A stretch of DNA of 64,000 nt from Edaphobacter modestus. GTDB lineage: Bacteria; Acidobacteriota; Terriglobia; Terriglobales; Acidobacteriaceae. The stretch is from positions 4,712,001 to 4,776,000 of the forward strand of contig NZ_SHKW01000001.1 of the NCBI RefSeq assembly GCF_004217555.1, read 5' to 3'. This document shows, one piece after another, positions 1 through 9,338 of the stretch (within the stretch, counting starts at the first letter, position 1; every line of letters starts with the position of its first letter). The notes under the pieces are model-generated. The model ran no database searches and had not been told where the DNA came from. It worked only from the letters and a program-made list of their open reading frames with translations. The translations under genes and the position numbers were made by a program.

Positions 1-15
1 GGGAGGGGACGCACC

Positions 16-1383
16 ATGACGTCGATTCGCCAGCAGATCCGGCCCGTGCTGGTCCTCGCTCTCCCCCTCATCGCAGCCGAGCTCGGCTGGATGTCGATGG
101 GCATCGTCGACACCATCATGGTCGGCCACATGCAGAATCCGGCGATCAATATCGCCTCGGCGGCTCTCGGCCAGGTGCTCTACAACACCCTGGCCTTCGG
201 CATCGCCGGCGTCCTGCTCTCGCTCGACACCTTCCTCTCGCAATCGCACGGTGCCGGACGCTACGACGAGGCCAACCGCTGGCTTTATCACGGCCTCATC
301 CTCGCCGCTGCCCTCGCAGCTTTGCTCTTCGTCCTCATCGAGCTCGCCCCACTCCTGATGGTCCGAATGCCCATCAATGCAGCCGTCCTCGCCGGAGCCG
401 TGAGCTTCCTCCATTCGCTCAACTGGGGAACGCCGACGCTCTTCCTCTACTTCACCCTGCGCCGCTACCTGCAGGCCTTCAACCACGTCCGTCCCATTGC
501 CTTCGCCCTGGTCACCGCGAACCTCTGCAACGTCCTCGGCAACTGGTTCTTGATCTACGGACATCAGTGGGGAGCGATCAAAATCCCGGCGCTGGGCATC
601 GTTGGCTCAGGTCTGGCGACCTCGCTCTCGCGCACCTATCTCGCACTCTTCCTTCTCGCCGCGATCTGGCACGTCGAGCACAAGCACAACTACGGCCTGC
701 GCTCCATGCTCCGCCACATCGAGACCTCCCGCCTCAAACGACTCACCCTGCTCGGCGCCCCCGCCGGAGCACAGATCTTCGTCGAGATCGCCATCTTCGG
801 CACCGTGACCTTCCTCATCGGAACCATGGGACCTCTTCCTCTTGCCGGGCACGAGATCGCACTGAACTGCGCCAGCTTCACCTTCATGGTGCCCTTCGCC
901 ATCTCGGCCGCCGCCGCCGTGCGCGTCGGCCAGGCCATCGGCCGCGGAGCGCCTCGCGAGGCTGCTGCGGCCGGCTGGGCTTCTATTCTTTTCGGGGCGG
1001 CCTGCATGGCCACGTTCTCAATCATCCTGGGAGTGTTCGCCCACCCTATCGCCCGTGCCTTCACCCCGGACCGGGCCGTGATCGCCGCGACTGTTCCTCT
1101 GCTTTTTGTGGCCGCAGCTTTTCAGTTCTTCGACGGCCTTCAGATCACTGCCACGGGTGCTCTGCGCGGCGCGGGGAACACGCATGCCGGACTTATCGTC
1201 CAGATTATCGGCTATTGGATCATCGGCCTTCCTGTCGGCACCTGGCTGGGCTTCCACCTTCATTGGGGTGCGGTCGGCCTATGGATCGGTCTATGCGCCG
1301 GCCTGATCGTCGCTGGAGTCGCTCTCACCGCAGTCTGGAGCCGCACGACTCGCTCACTGGCGGAGAAGAGCCTGGTCTCCTGA
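16..1383 (+). CDS. MATE family efflux transporter
   Basis: A 455-residue polytopic inner-membrane protein built of two similar six-helix halves, as in the MATE (multi antimicrobial extrusion, NorM/DinF-like) family. The N-terminal half has the typical family pattern of proline and glycine in helix 1 followed by SMGIVDTIMVG (residues 27-37), and the second half repeats this organisation. These proteins export cationic drugs or metabolites using Na+ or H+. The ATG is preceded by AGGGG with 7-base spacing, and the length is normal. The 3' end overlaps the convergent FUSC-type gene by 30 bases. The sense strand is C-rich, unlike most plus-strand genes here. The substrate cannot be predicted. Confidence 0.93.
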   Translation: MTSIRQQIRPVLVLALPLIAAELGWMSMGIVDTIMVGHMQNPAINIASAALGQVLYNTLAFGIAGVLLSLDTFLSQSHGAGRYDEANRWLYHGLILAAALAALLFVLIELAPLLMVRMPINAAVLAGAVSFLHSLNWGTPTLFLYFTLRRYLQAFNHVRPIAFALVTANLCNVLGNWFLIYGHQWGAIKIPALGIVGSGLATSLSRTYLALFLLAAIWHVEHKHNYGLRSMLRHIETSRLKRLTLLGAPAGAQIFVEIAIFGTVTFLIGTMGPLPLAGHEIALNCASFTFMVPFAISAAAAVRVGQAIGRGAPREAAAAGWASILFGAACMATFSIILGVFAHPIARAFTPDRAVIAATVPLLFVAAAFQFFDGLQITATGALRGAGNTHAGLIVQIIGYWIIGLPVGTWLGFHLHWGAVGLWIGLCAGLIVAGVALTAVWSRTTRSLAEKSLVS

Positions 1384-3603
1384 CAGAGATCCCTTCTGCT
1401 CCGCAAGCGCAATTGCCGACCGTTCAAGCACTCCGGCCTGTCGCTCCAGACGTCGCAGTTGATGTTCTGCGGGGCTCTCCTCTCCCGCAGTCTCCATCAA
1501 TTTCGGCATCGCATCTGAGCCTGCCGCACCGGCGATGGCTGGGATCGTGGTGAAGACATCCTGCTCCTTGAGCGGTTGCATCCCGCGCCCGAGCGCGTCC
1601 ATTCGAGCGGCGATATTTTCTGCGCGTGTCCGGCAATCTCGGTCACCTCGCCCGACCGCCGCCAGCGTGGTTACGGCCCGAGTCATGCGGCGAAGGTAGG
1701 TCACAAACGTAAGTGCCTCCTCCCAGCCCTCTCCGCGAGCCAGCGGCACATTCGGCTCCAGCATGATGCGATCCAAGGCCTCTTCGGCATCGTTGATTGC
1801 CAGCCCGCAGGCCCGTCGCGCCGGAGCAAGCAGACTCCGGTCGGCGGCAATCCTGTCGTTATCGGAAGCCGCGCTTTCGAGGGCGGTCCAGAAGCTGAGC
1901 ATGGCACGAACGTAGGCGGCGTCGGCCAGAGCGCCACGCTCCAGCAACCGTTTCAGTTCGACCTTTTCCCGTTCAGGCCACAGCAGCCGCATGGCCAGCA
2001 CGGCGACCCCCGCGCCGAGCAGAGTGGTACCCATGCGAATCCCGGCGAAGTGCCAGTCCCGAAGGTGAGGCAGGCTGAGCAGAACAAAGGTCGGCGTAAG
2101 GAAAAACGCATACCAGGCATAGTCGATCGCATAGGTCGCCAGCGTGAGGATGCTGGTTGCTGTAATCACGACGATCAGCCCTTCCTGGCTATGAACGGCC
2201 GCAGCAAAGACTGCGGCCAGCACGCCTCCGGCGATTGTGCCAACGACTCGTTGCACACCCCGCCGCACGGTGCCGGAGCCCGTAGGCTGCAGCACAATGA
2301 TGGAGGTCATCCCCAGCCAGGCGCCGTGGCTGATGTGGACCATCCTTAACAGCAGGACGTCCGCAGCCCCGACGACCAACATGCGCAGCGCGTGGCGCAT
2401 CATCATCGAGCCTGATGTCCAGTTCGCCCTGGCAGCGTCGATCATGGCGCGCCATCCGGTGCCGGAGATTGTCTCTGCCGAGCGGGAGAGCAGCGATTGC
2501 CTTGTTGGGTGAGGACCTGCCTGGGAGGTGTTATGTTCTACTCCGCTCCACAGTGCCCAGAGTGCTTCGAAGGCCGCTTCGACATTCAACAGCGCATCCC
2601 GCTCATCCCGAGCGAGGTGCGCGATCAACGGATTGCTCGACCCGTCCAGCCCGTGGATCGCAGCCTCGCGTTTCTGAAGATGTTCGATGGAATGCGAGCC
2701 TTCGGGAGCAAACGACGAGCCGCCATCCGCCGGCCGTTGTGCGAGCGCCTCGGCGATGACACGTTCGGCACCTGCGAGCCAGCGCAACGCATCCGATATG
2801 GCCTGTTGCGATTCGGCATCGTCTGTCGATTCGAGCAATTCGGTCCATCGAATCGTTCCCGCGAAGAGGACGTCGGCGGTTTCGAGAAGCACGGTCAGGG
2901 AGCGCGCTCGCAGAGTCCGAGCGGTGAGGCGTGCGCCGGTCGTCCCGATAGCCGCCCGCGCAGTCTCCATGCCGAGGCGCATCCTGCGCTGCAGCTCGTG
3001 CATGCGATGTCTTTCGGTCTGTCGCTCGGCGCTGTTAGGCGAAGTGATCCGTACCTGTGAGGTAAAGTCGGCGAGCATCGCAAAACACTCCGCTACGCCT
3101 CTTCTAGCGGGGCGGAAGGGGTCCAAAGGCCAGAGAAAGAGGCTGAGTGCTGCAGCCCACAGGCCGCCGAGGATGTATGAGAGTGCATTGCCAAGCGCTG
3201 CTGGAAGTGTGTGGGTCTCTCCACCGTACCCAGCGAAGTAGAGCACCAGAATGATGACCGAGGTGGATGCGAGCGGATTGGAGAGGACACGTGCGAAGGT
3301 GATGGCGAAACAGAAGCCGGCCGTCACCAGCACTGCCAGCCATAGCGGATTTGCCGCGAGCGATCCGGCAATGCATGTGATGGCCCCGCCGATGAGGACG
3401 GTGAGCATTGTGGTCAGCCGACTTCGGTAGGGCCCGCCATTATCGACCAGGATGGTCTCGAATCCACCCAGTGCGGCCCATCCCATGGGCTTGCCGAGAT
3501 AACGGCAGACGAGCATTGCCGCCAGCACGGCGGCTCCGGCGCGGATGCCCCTCTTCCAGTGCAGACGTCGCAGTGCAGCGACCCATTGAGCGAGCAAGCG
3601 CAT
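1354..3603 (-). CDS. FUSC family (aromatic acid exporter-like) membrane protein
   Basis: About 749 residues with two membrane blocks. The first follows the start (roughly residues 15-165) and the second lies around residues 410-540. Each is followed by a long soluble helical region, which is the architecture of fusaric-acid-resistance/AaeB/YccS-like exporters. Such proteins are thought to export aromatic acids or similar toxic organics across the inner membrane. I chose the ATG at 3603 because the residues upstream of it are not membrane-like and would overlap the end of the DMT gene. A 15-base palindrome sits just upstream of this start. Its end overlaps the MATE gene tail to tail. The substrate is unknown. 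Confidence 0.85.
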   Translation of the reverse strand: MRLLAQWVAALRRLHWKRGIRAGAAVLAAMLVCRYLGKPMGWAALGGFETILVDNGGPYRSRLTTMLTVLIGGAITCIAGSLAANPLWLAVLVTAGFCFAITFARVLSNPLASTSVIILVLYFAGYGGETHTLPAALGNALSYILGGLWAAALSLFLWPLDPFRPARRGVAECFAMLADFTSQVRITSPNSAERQTERHRMHELQRRMRLGMETARAAIGTTGARLTARTLRARSLTVLLETADVLFAGTIRWTELLESTDDAESQQAISDALRWLAGAERVIAEALAQRPADGGSSFAPEGSHSIEHLQKREAAIHGLDGSSNPLIAHLARDERDALLNVEAAFEALWALWSGVEHNTSQAGPHPTRQSLLSRSAETISGTGWRAMIDAARANWTSGSMMMRHALRMLVVGAADVLLLRMVHISHGAWLGMTSIIVLQPTGSGTVRRGVQRVVGTIAGGVLAAVFAAAVHSQEGLIVVITATSILTLATYAIDYAWYAFFLTPTFVLLSLPHLRDWHFAGIRMGTTLLGAGVAVLAMRLLWPEREKVELKRLLERGALADAAYVRAMLSFWTALESAASDNDRIAADRSLLAPARRACGLAINDAEEALDRIMLEPNVPLARGEGWEEALTFVTYLRRMTRAVTTLAAVGRGDRDCRTRAENIAARMDALGRGMQPLKEQDVFTTIPAIAGAAGSDAMPKLMETAGEESPAEHQLRRLERQAGVLERSAIALAEQKGSLSGDQALLRQ

Positions 3604-3613
3604 GTAAAGAAAG

Positions 3614-3628
3614 TTTAGCCCGGCTAAA
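3614..3628. promoter_or_regulatory. palindrome just upstream of FUSC-type gene
   Basis: TTTAGCC, one central base, then GGCTAAA: a perfect 7-bp dyad 10 bases before the chosen start of the FUSC-type gene and 7 bases after the DMT stop. It occupies the place where a Shine-Dalgarno sequence would be expected and none is seen. It could be a repressor operator or an RBS-hiding hairpin. There is no T tract good enough to call it a terminator. Confidence 0.3.
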
Positions 3629-3635
3629 GTCAGCG

Positions 3636-4553
3636 TCAGCCTGCCGGCTGGTGTTCCGGCACGTGAGCCTTGGAACGAGTCGTCAACGTGATCGCTGCAA
3701 CGAAGATCAGGCAGCCTCCCATCCACGCGGTGGGGCCCAGATGCTCACCGAGTACGAAGACACCGAGCAGGCTGCCCATGAGTGGCTCCATGTTGAGCAG
3801 AACCCCGGCCTCCGATGCCGGAACCTGGGTCATGCCCCAGTTCCACAGCAGGGTCGTGGTGGCCGTGCACAACACGCCGCTGGCCGCCAGTGCGAGCCAC
3901 GCCTTCATGGAGACGTGCGCCATCGGAGGCATTCCATAGCGAAGCGGAACCCAGAGCAGCAGCATCAACGTGCCCAGCAGCAGGCCATACGCGGTGACAA
4001 CGATGGGGGAGTGGCGATCCATCAGTCGCTTGTTGAGCAGGATCCAGAAGAGCGCGATGGCGAGCGAGAGGACGACCAGAAGATCTCCCGTCAAGGAGGG
4101 TTGTCCCGCTCCTCTGGCATGCCGTCCCAGCGCGATCAGGGCAGCTCCGGCCGTCGAGCCGGCAAGCGCAAACCAGCCGGTCGCATCCAGCCGTTCGTGA
4201 GCGAAGAGCGTGGCTCCCACGGCCAGGATCACCGGCATGGTTCCCACCATCAGGGCTGCGTGAGAGACCGTAGTCAATGACAAGCCATAAAACTGAATGA
4301 GGAACTGGACCGGGACACCAAGGAAGGACGCAAGCGCCAACGTGCCCCATTCTTTGCCGTTCAGGCCCGGTCGATGCGTTACCAGGAGAGGCAGCAGGAC
4401 AATCATGGCGAACAGGAAGCGGTAGAGCACCATGTGGGCGAAGGACATTTCGGCAAGAGCAATCTTGCCGAAGAAGAAGCCGCAGCCCCAGAAGGAGCTC
4501 GCCAGCGCGCAGGAGAGGAAGCCCATGGCGCGATGCTTGGGAATGACTGGCAT
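3636..4553 (-). CDS. DMT superfamily (EamA) transporter
   Basis: A 305-residue integral membrane protein with ten predicted helices in two EamA repeats (roughly residues 10-140 and 150-290), typical of the drug/metabolite transporter superfamily. The ATG at 4553 is preferred over an upstream ATG at 4613 because the longer form would run through the terminator hairpin of the upstream M13 peptidase gene and adds 20 non-membrane residues. A GGAG lies very close upstream. It is followed after 32 bases by the FUSC-type gene on the same strand, so the two may be cotranscribed as a small export unit. Family assignment is firm; the substrate is unknown. Confidence 0.88.
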   Translation of the reverse strand: MPVIPKHRAMGFLSCALASSFWGCGFFFGKIALAEMSFAHMVLYRFLFAMIVLLPLLVTHRPGLNGKEWGTLALASFLGVPVQFLIQFYGLSLTTVSHAALMVGTMPVILAVGATLFAHERLDATGWFALAGSTAGAALIALGRHARGAGQPSLTGDLLVVLSLAIALFWILLNKRLMDRHSPIVVTAYGLLLGTLMLLLWVPLRYGMPPMAHVSMKAWLALAASGVLCTATTTLLWNWGMTQVPASEAGVLLNMEPLMGSLLGVFVLGEHLGPTAWMGGCLIFVAAITLTTRSKAHVPEHQPAG

Positions 4554-4570
4554 ATCTCCACTGTCGCACA

Positions 4571-4605
4571 AAACGAGAGGGGCGCAGCCGCAGCCGCGCC
4601 CCTCT
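4571..4605 (-). terminator. rho-independent terminator of M13 peptidase gene
   Basis: A perfect 10-bp GC-rich stem (4576-4585 with 4596-4605, 10-base loop) lies 19 bases past the stop of the minus-strand peptidase. On the minus strand it is followed by CGTTTT. Confidence 0.75.
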
Positions 4606-4623
4606 GCTGTCATTCGGTGTCAG

Positions 4624-6732
4624 CTACCAAACGCGGCAGCTATTAACGGGAACCATGGGTGTGCCTTTTTTGCATCCGAAGGCGGAGGCAAAGCCGGGTT
4701 GGTTGACGATGGCCCCGTTTGCGCGGAAGTGATCGGGCGAGTGCGGATCGGTCAGCACCTGCTGGCGAATCACCTCGGGTCGCGCGTTTTCGCACCAGTT
4801 CTGCGCATAGGCGATGTAGAAGCGCTGCGGAGCCGTATAGCCATTAACCTTTGCATTCAGATCCACCTTGTTGGTCTTCGCTCGATCGAGGTAGGCGAGA
4901 TAAGCCAGCACGAGGCCACCGTTATCGGCGGTGTTTTCGCCAAGGGTCAATTTGCCGTTGACCTTGACGTCGTCCACGGCGGTAAAGTCGCCGTACTCAT
5001 TTACAAGGCAGTCGGTGCGCGTCTCAAACTTCTTCGCGTCTTCGGGGGTCCACCAGTCGGTCATGTTGCCCTTGGCGTCGAACTTGCGGCCCTGGTCGTC
5101 GAAGCCGTGAGTCAGCTCATGACCGATGACCGCGCCGATATGGCCGTAATTCACCGCATCGTCCTGCTTCTGGTCATAAAAGGCTGGTTGCAGGATTCCG
5201 GCAGGGAAGTTGATGTCGTTCATGCTTGGATCGTAGTAGGCGTTGACGGTTGGCGGCGTCATGCCCCACTCGTTGTGATCGACGGGCTGCCCGATCTTGT
5301 TGAGCTGACGATCATTCTCGAAGGCCGTGCCGCGGAACTTATTGCCAAGCGCATCGTCGGGCTTGACCTCCAGCTTCGTATAGTCGCGCCACTTGTCCGG
5401 GTAGCCGATCTTGTTGGCGATTCCATGCAGCTTTTCTTTGGCCCGAACCTTAGTCGGCGCGGACATCCAATCGAGCTGATCGATGTCACGAGCCATCGCA
5501 CTTTCGATGTCATGAACCATCTCCAGCATCTTGGCTTTGCTGTCTCCGGCGAAGTACTGCTCGACATAGACCTGGCCTAACGCCTCGCCCAGCGCTCCAT
5601 TCACCGCGTTCGAGCAGCGTTTCCAGCGGGCGCTTTGCTCAGGCTGGCCGGTGAGGATCCGTCCATAGAAGTCGAAGTTTTCGTCGTCGAAGCGCTTCGG
5701 CAGGCGGTTGGCTGCCCCGGTCAACAGGTGATAGCGCATGTACGCCTTCAGGGTGTCGAGGTCGGTGTTTCTCAGCGCTGTCATCATCGCCCGTGTGAAC
5801 TCCGGGTTCGCGTTGTTGATCTCGGTGATCTCGGGCGAGTGGATCGCCTTGCGGAATTCGTCAAAGGACGGGCCGTCGACTGCCTCGGTGAAGGTCGCGA
5901 GCGGCTGCAGATGATAGATCTTTTCCGGATCGCGGCGCTCCGTAATCGGCATGGAGGCCTTCGCCAGCGTCGTCTCAAAGGCCATGAGGGCATCAGCGTC
6001 TTTTTTGGCCTTCTCGGCTGGCGTTCCCGCCAGCGTCAGCATCTTCGCGATGTGCTCGACATACTGCTTGCGAACGGTCTCGTCCTTCGCTCCGGGGCGA
6101 AGGTAGTAGTCGCGCTCGGGAAGCCCCAGGCCTGCCTGATCGAAGTAGGCGATCTGCTTGCTTGCATCTTTGAAATCCTGCTGCTCGCCATAACTGAAGA
6201 AAACGTCGATCCCGTTCCGCTGTAGTTTGCCGATCAGGGGAGCAAGGTCCTCGATGGAGTTGATTACGTTGATCTCATCCAGCAGCGGCTGCAGGGGAGC
6301 GAGGCCTGTGGCTTCGACCGCGTCCGTATCCATGCAGCTTTTGTAGTAATCGCCTATCTTCTGCTCGTTGGGGGTGCGGCTGGGGCCTCCGGCAGCGGCC
6401 TTGGTGAGGATTCCGTTCAACGATTGGGTATTGACGTTGTAAAGAGCGTAGAACTGGTCGACCTCGGGCTGGTCGGAGGGAATGGGATGGTTGGCGGCGA
6501 ACTTGCCGCAGGCGAACTTGTAGAAGTCCGAGCAGGGGTCGGTCGAAGGATCGAGAGATGCGGCATCGAAGCCCGGAATCGGCTTATAGACCTCGGCAGG
6601 CTTGGTGGTTTTGTCGTCCGTAGTCTTTGCCGATTGGGTCTGAGCTCCGGCTGCCGCGGTTAGCAGGACCAGTGCCACACTGAAAACCAGCTGTCCTCTC
6701 AAGCGGGGCTGCGTCAATCTCCGTATCGTCAT
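4624..6732 (-). CDS. secreted M13 family (neprilysin-like) zinc metallopeptidase
   Basis: A 702-residue exported zinc endopeptidase. An N-terminal signal peptide (about residues 1-30, ending near AGA|Q) is followed by the peptidase M13 N-domain and the catalytic C-domain. The gluzincin motif HELTH is at residues 538-542, with the third zinc ligand in ENTADN at about 599. The C-terminus ends in CRVW, matching the family's usual C-x-x-W ending. M13 enzymes cut small peptides; here it would act in the periplasm or outside the cell. The gene is divergent from the exported protein at 6891 and ends in a clear hairpin terminator. Length and catalytic residues are complete, so it should be active. 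Confidence 0.95.
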   Translation of the reverse strand: MTIRRLTQPRLRGQLVFSVALVLLTAAAGAQTQSAKTTDDKTTKPAEVYKPIPGFDAASLDPSTDPCSDFYKFACGKFAANHPIPSDQPEVDQFYALYNVNTQSLNGILTKAAAGGPSRTPNEQKIGDYYKSCMDTDAVEATGLAPLQPLLDEINVINSIEDLAPLIGKLQRNGIDVFFSYGEQQDFKDASKQIAYFDQAGLGLPERDYYLRPGAKDETVRKQYVEHIAKMLTLAGTPAEKAKKDADALMAFETTLAKASMPITERRDPEKIYHLQPLATFTEAVDGPSFDEFRKAIHSPEITEINNANPEFTRAMMTALRNTDLDTLKAYMRYHLLTGAANRLPKRFDDENFDFYGRILTGQPEQSARWKRCSNAVNGALGEALGQVYVEQYFAGDSKAKMLEMVHDIESAMARDIDQLDWMSAPTKVRAKEKLHGIANKIGYPDKWRDYTKLEVKPDDALGNKFRGTAFENDRQLNKIGQPVDHNEWGMTPPTVNAYYDPSMNDINFPAGILQPAFYDQKQDDAVNYGHIGAVIGHELTHGFDDQGRKFDAKGNMTDWWTPEDAKKFETRTDCLVNEYGDFTAVDDVKVNGKLTLGENTADNGGLVLAYLAYLDRAKTNKVDLNAKVNGYTAPQRFYIAYAQNWCENARPEVIRQQVLTDPHSPDHFRANGAIVNQPGFASAFGCKKGTPMVPVNSCRVW

Positions 6733-6890
6733 TGTCCGTTCCTTACTATTCCCTTTGGATTCTTCATCCTTTGTATCATCGGCACCGAAGTGGCCTATAG
6801 AAGCGCGAGCATCCGCTTTTCATTGGCGGGTGACACTCGTCTGTGAAACAGTAGTAGCGAATCTTTCTTCGGGGATACGCGTTACCTGTC

Positions 6891-8543
6891 ATGCCGGTTC
6901 CTTGCATCATCCTCGCGAGTCTTCGGTTTCGCAAGACACCGAGCTGTGTGCTGCTCGCAGTAATGCTCGTTTTTGTGACGAACTGCGGGCTTGCGAAGGG
7001 GCCGGAGCCCGCGAAGCGCATCCCGCTGGCTCCTCTCGGCTTCCAGACGCCTCTGACGCAGTTCATGCTGGCAGGCAGCTCGATGCTCACCGTCGATTTT
7101 GTCGACCCCCACCACCTGTTGTTGACCTACAGCGCGAAGCGCCTGTTGAAGCGGTTGCCGGAGTGTCCGGCGTCGGATCAGGATCGCGTTGTGGAGGCGG
7201 TGCTTGTGGACGTGCCCTCGGGCAGGACATTGGCGCGGACCTCGTGGCGAACCCATGATCACGGCCAGTATCTCTGGAACCTCGGACGAGGCCGCTTCCT
7301 GTTGCGAATCCGCGATACACTTTCCACCTTCGCTCCCCTGGTCAATCTTGCTTCGGGCGATACATTTCGCCAGCGTCCGTTCCTTCGAACGGATCGGAGG
7401 ATTGGGGGAGTTCTGTTGTCTCCAGATGCGGATCTCATGATTCTCGAGACGATGGATCCGCCGCGACCTCAAAGTGTTGCAGGCGACGAAGCAAAAGGGC
7501 AGGAGACTCCGGTCCAGATTGATTTCCTCCGCCTCGTCAGTCTGGGCGGCGATGAGATGGATGCGCGGCACGGGGGGGGCCTGCGCTCCCGGGTTCCGGG
7601 ACGGATTCCCGCAAACTCCGCCGGCTACATCGCAATCCTCGATCAGGGCCAGCAGCATTGGGGCTTTGATTTTCGAAGCTACGGAGGAAAGGTAAAGGAA
7701 CTGGCGAGTTTCGATTCAACCTGTCGGCCATCGCCCATGCTGGTAAGCCGCAGTGAATTTATCGCTTTCGGATGCCATTTGAGCCATACCCCGCAGATTG
7801 TCGCTGCCTTCAATATGCGCGGCGAGGCGATGTGGGAACAGAACATGACCGAAAGCTACATCTCCCCAATGTTTTCCTATGCTCCGGGCAGCGGGCGCTT
7901 TGCCTTGAGCCGCATACTGACGCGCTCTTCGCTGGTCGATTCCGATTCGCTTGCGCCTGAGCTGTTTGATGGGCAGGTTGTGGTGGTGTATCAGACGGAT
8001 AGCGGACGCCAGCTGCTTCGCATCGACGCCTCACCCATCGCCCGCGCAGGCCAGAATTTTGCGCTCGCCCCGGATGGCCTGAGCCTCGCGGTCGTTCGGA
8101 ATGAGGCGCTGGAGGTCTACAGCCTGCCTCCGCTCACGTCCAAGGAGCGGGAAGCGGTGCAGATGGCCGAGGCGTCGGCTCCGCCGGTGGATGGTGACCC
8201 TGCGTTATTGTTGTCCTCGGGAGCGGCTGCATCGTCTTCGAATGAAGGCGATGCGCCATCTTCGAGCGCTTCGCCTTCGCCAGCGGTGCAAGGCGGTGAG
8301 GCAGGCGCGTCGGATTCTACGGTCGGACCGCCAGCGAAGCCGCCTGAACTCGCTTCGGATGCGGGGGCTACAGAGGCTCCAGCGGCCACGGAAACTGGGG
8401 AACGAAAGCAGGAGACCGGTGCTGCCAGGACGGAGACGTCACCTGCCGGGGATTCGCCTGAGCAACCGCGACGTCCGCCGACTCTCTATTCTCCAGGGGA
8501 GAGCCGTGACAACACTGCTCCGCCTCAGGAAAGGCCCAGGTGA
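6891..8543 (+). CDS. exported beta-propeller-like protein of unknown function
   Basis: 550 residues with no family I can name with certainty. The N-terminus has a basic stretch and a hydrophobic segment (about residues 18-34, CVLLAVMLVFV) that looks like a signal peptide, possibly a lipoprotein signal given the cysteine in TNCG. Residues 45-410 are rich in short beta-strand patterns of the WD40/quinoprotein kind (for example ALAPDGLSLAVV). The last ~130 residues are Ala/Ser/Pro/Glu-rich and probably disordered. The start could instead be the ATG at 6963. It is monocistronic, ending at a bidirectional hairpin shared with rpsT. Coding potential is strong; function is unknown. Confidence 0.75.
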   Translation: MPVPCIILASLRFRKTPSCVLLAVMLVFVTNCGLAKGPEPAKRIPLAPLGFQTPLTQFMLAGSSMLTVDFVDPHHLLLTYSAKRLLKRLPECPASDQDRVVEAVLVDVPSGRTLARTSWRTHDHGQYLWNLGRGRFLLRIRDTLSTFAPLVNLASGDTFRQRPFLRTDRRIGGVLLSPDADLMILETMDPPRPQSVAGDEAKGQETPVQIDFLRLVSLGGDEMDARHGGGLRSRVPGRIPANSAGYIAILDQGQQHWGFDFRSYGGKVKELASFDSTCRPSPMLVSRSEFIAFGCHLSHTPQIVAAFNMRGEAMWEQNMTESYISPMFSYAPGSGRFALSRILTRSSLVDSDSLAPELFDGQVVVVYQTDSGRQLLRIDASPIARAGQNFALAPDGLSLAVVRNEALEVYSLPPLTSKEREAVQMAEASAPPVDGDPALLLSSGAAASSSNEGDAPSSSASPSPAVQGGEAGASDSTVGPPAKPPELASDAGATEAPAATETGERKQETGAARTETSPAGDSPEQPRRPPTLYSPGESRDNTAPPQERPR

Positions 8544-8547
8544 CAAA

Positions 8548-8576
8548 AAGAAATAGGCCAGTCTGGCCTATTTCTT
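8548..8576. terminator. bidirectional terminator between two convergent genes
   Basis: A perfect 13-bp inverted repeat (8548-8560 with 8564-8576, 3-base loop) lies between the convergent exported-protein gene and rpsT. A/T-rich flanks on both sides allow termination in both directions. Confidence 0.85.
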
Positions 8577-8615
8577 GATTCTTCTCAGTGATTTCCAGTC
8601 GCCGACAACAAGTGG

Positions 8616-8894
8616 TTAGGCGGCTTTCGGAGCCACGACAGCCTTGACACGCGCGTTGAGGCGGGCCTTGTAACGGCTGGCGGTGTTCTTGTGGAGGATG
8701 CCCTTCTGGACGCTCTTGTCGAGCACGGAGACCGTGGCGCTGTAGGCCACGCCGAGGGTCTTGGCATCGCCCTTGGCAATGGCCTCGCGCAGCGTGCGGA
8801 GGCTTCCACGGAGCTTGCTCTTGTTGGCGCGGTTCACTGCGGTCTTGGTCTCTGTCTGACGTGTGCGCTTCAGCGACGAAATATGATTTGCCAT
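8616..8894 (-). CDS. rpsT: 30S ribosomal protein S20
   Basis: A 92-residue, strongly basic protein starting [13 protein letters not shown], the normal S20 opening. S20 binds 16S rRNA early in 30S assembly. The true start is the ATG at 8894; the open frame runs further upstream, but only this start gives the family's length and N-terminus. An AG-rich stretch (CAGAGA) precedes the ATG. It is monocistronic, with its own strong promoter about 100 bases upstream and a shared terminator downstream. Confidence 0.97.
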   Translation of the reverse strand: MANHISSLKRTRQTETKTAVNRANKSKLRGSLRTLREAIAKGDAKTLGVAYSATVSVLDKSVQKGILHKNTASRYKARLNARVKAVVAPKAA

Positions 8895-8994
8895 TCTCTG
8901 AAAACTCTCTTCTGCCCGGAATCTGTCGGGAAATTTGGGATGCAGGCCTGAGGCTGGCCGGAAAACACAGCCGGACCGATCCCTGCAATCTCTA

Positions 8995-9023
8995 AGTTTA
9001 GAGAAGATCAGGCTCAGGGTCAA
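8995..9023 (-). promoter_or_regulatory. sigma-70-type promoter of rpsT
   Basis: On the minus strand, TTGACC (9018-9023), a 17-base spacer, then TAAACT (8995-9000). It lies about 100 bases upstream of the rpsT ATG. This is the best-matched housekeeping promoter in the window. Confidence 0.75.
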
Positions 9024-9148
9024 CCCGAAGAAAGCCTGTTTCCGTGACGTTGAGGCGTTCCGGGGCTTCCGAACGAAAGTTCGGGACTTGTCAGTCCGGA
9101 TTTTGAAATCCCCGTACTCCTGTAGATTCATGCTCTTGATAACTGATC

Positions 9149-9177
9149 TTGACGAGGCAAGCGGTCCGGACTACTCT
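9149..9177 (+). promoter_or_regulatory. candidate promoter in the rpsT-phoH intergenic region
   Basis: TTGACG (9149-9154), a 17-base spacer, and TACTCT (9172-9177), reading toward phoH with a leader of about 155 bases. The -35 is good and the -10 is weak. The whole 8895-9338 stretch is non-coding as far as I can see: it holds the rpsT promoter on the minus strand, this candidate, and a sigma-54-like element at 9187-9202. No RNA gene was recognised. Confidence 0.35.
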
Positions 9178-9338
9178 GTGCGCATCTGGCACACGATTGG
9201 CAACCTTCGCCATCCCGGTCGCAACGCCTCAGCAGTCCACCCATCTTGTGCGTTTTCGCTGGCCCAACCTCACCCACATGCTGTGTATCCAATAAAGTAG
9301 TCAACCCTAGCTGTCCCTGACGGAGGTCAGACCCACCA

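Noticed and set aside
9098-9130. tRNA-like small stem GGATTT/AATCC
   Set aside because: No acceptor stem, T-loop or 3' CCA pattern could be fitted around it.
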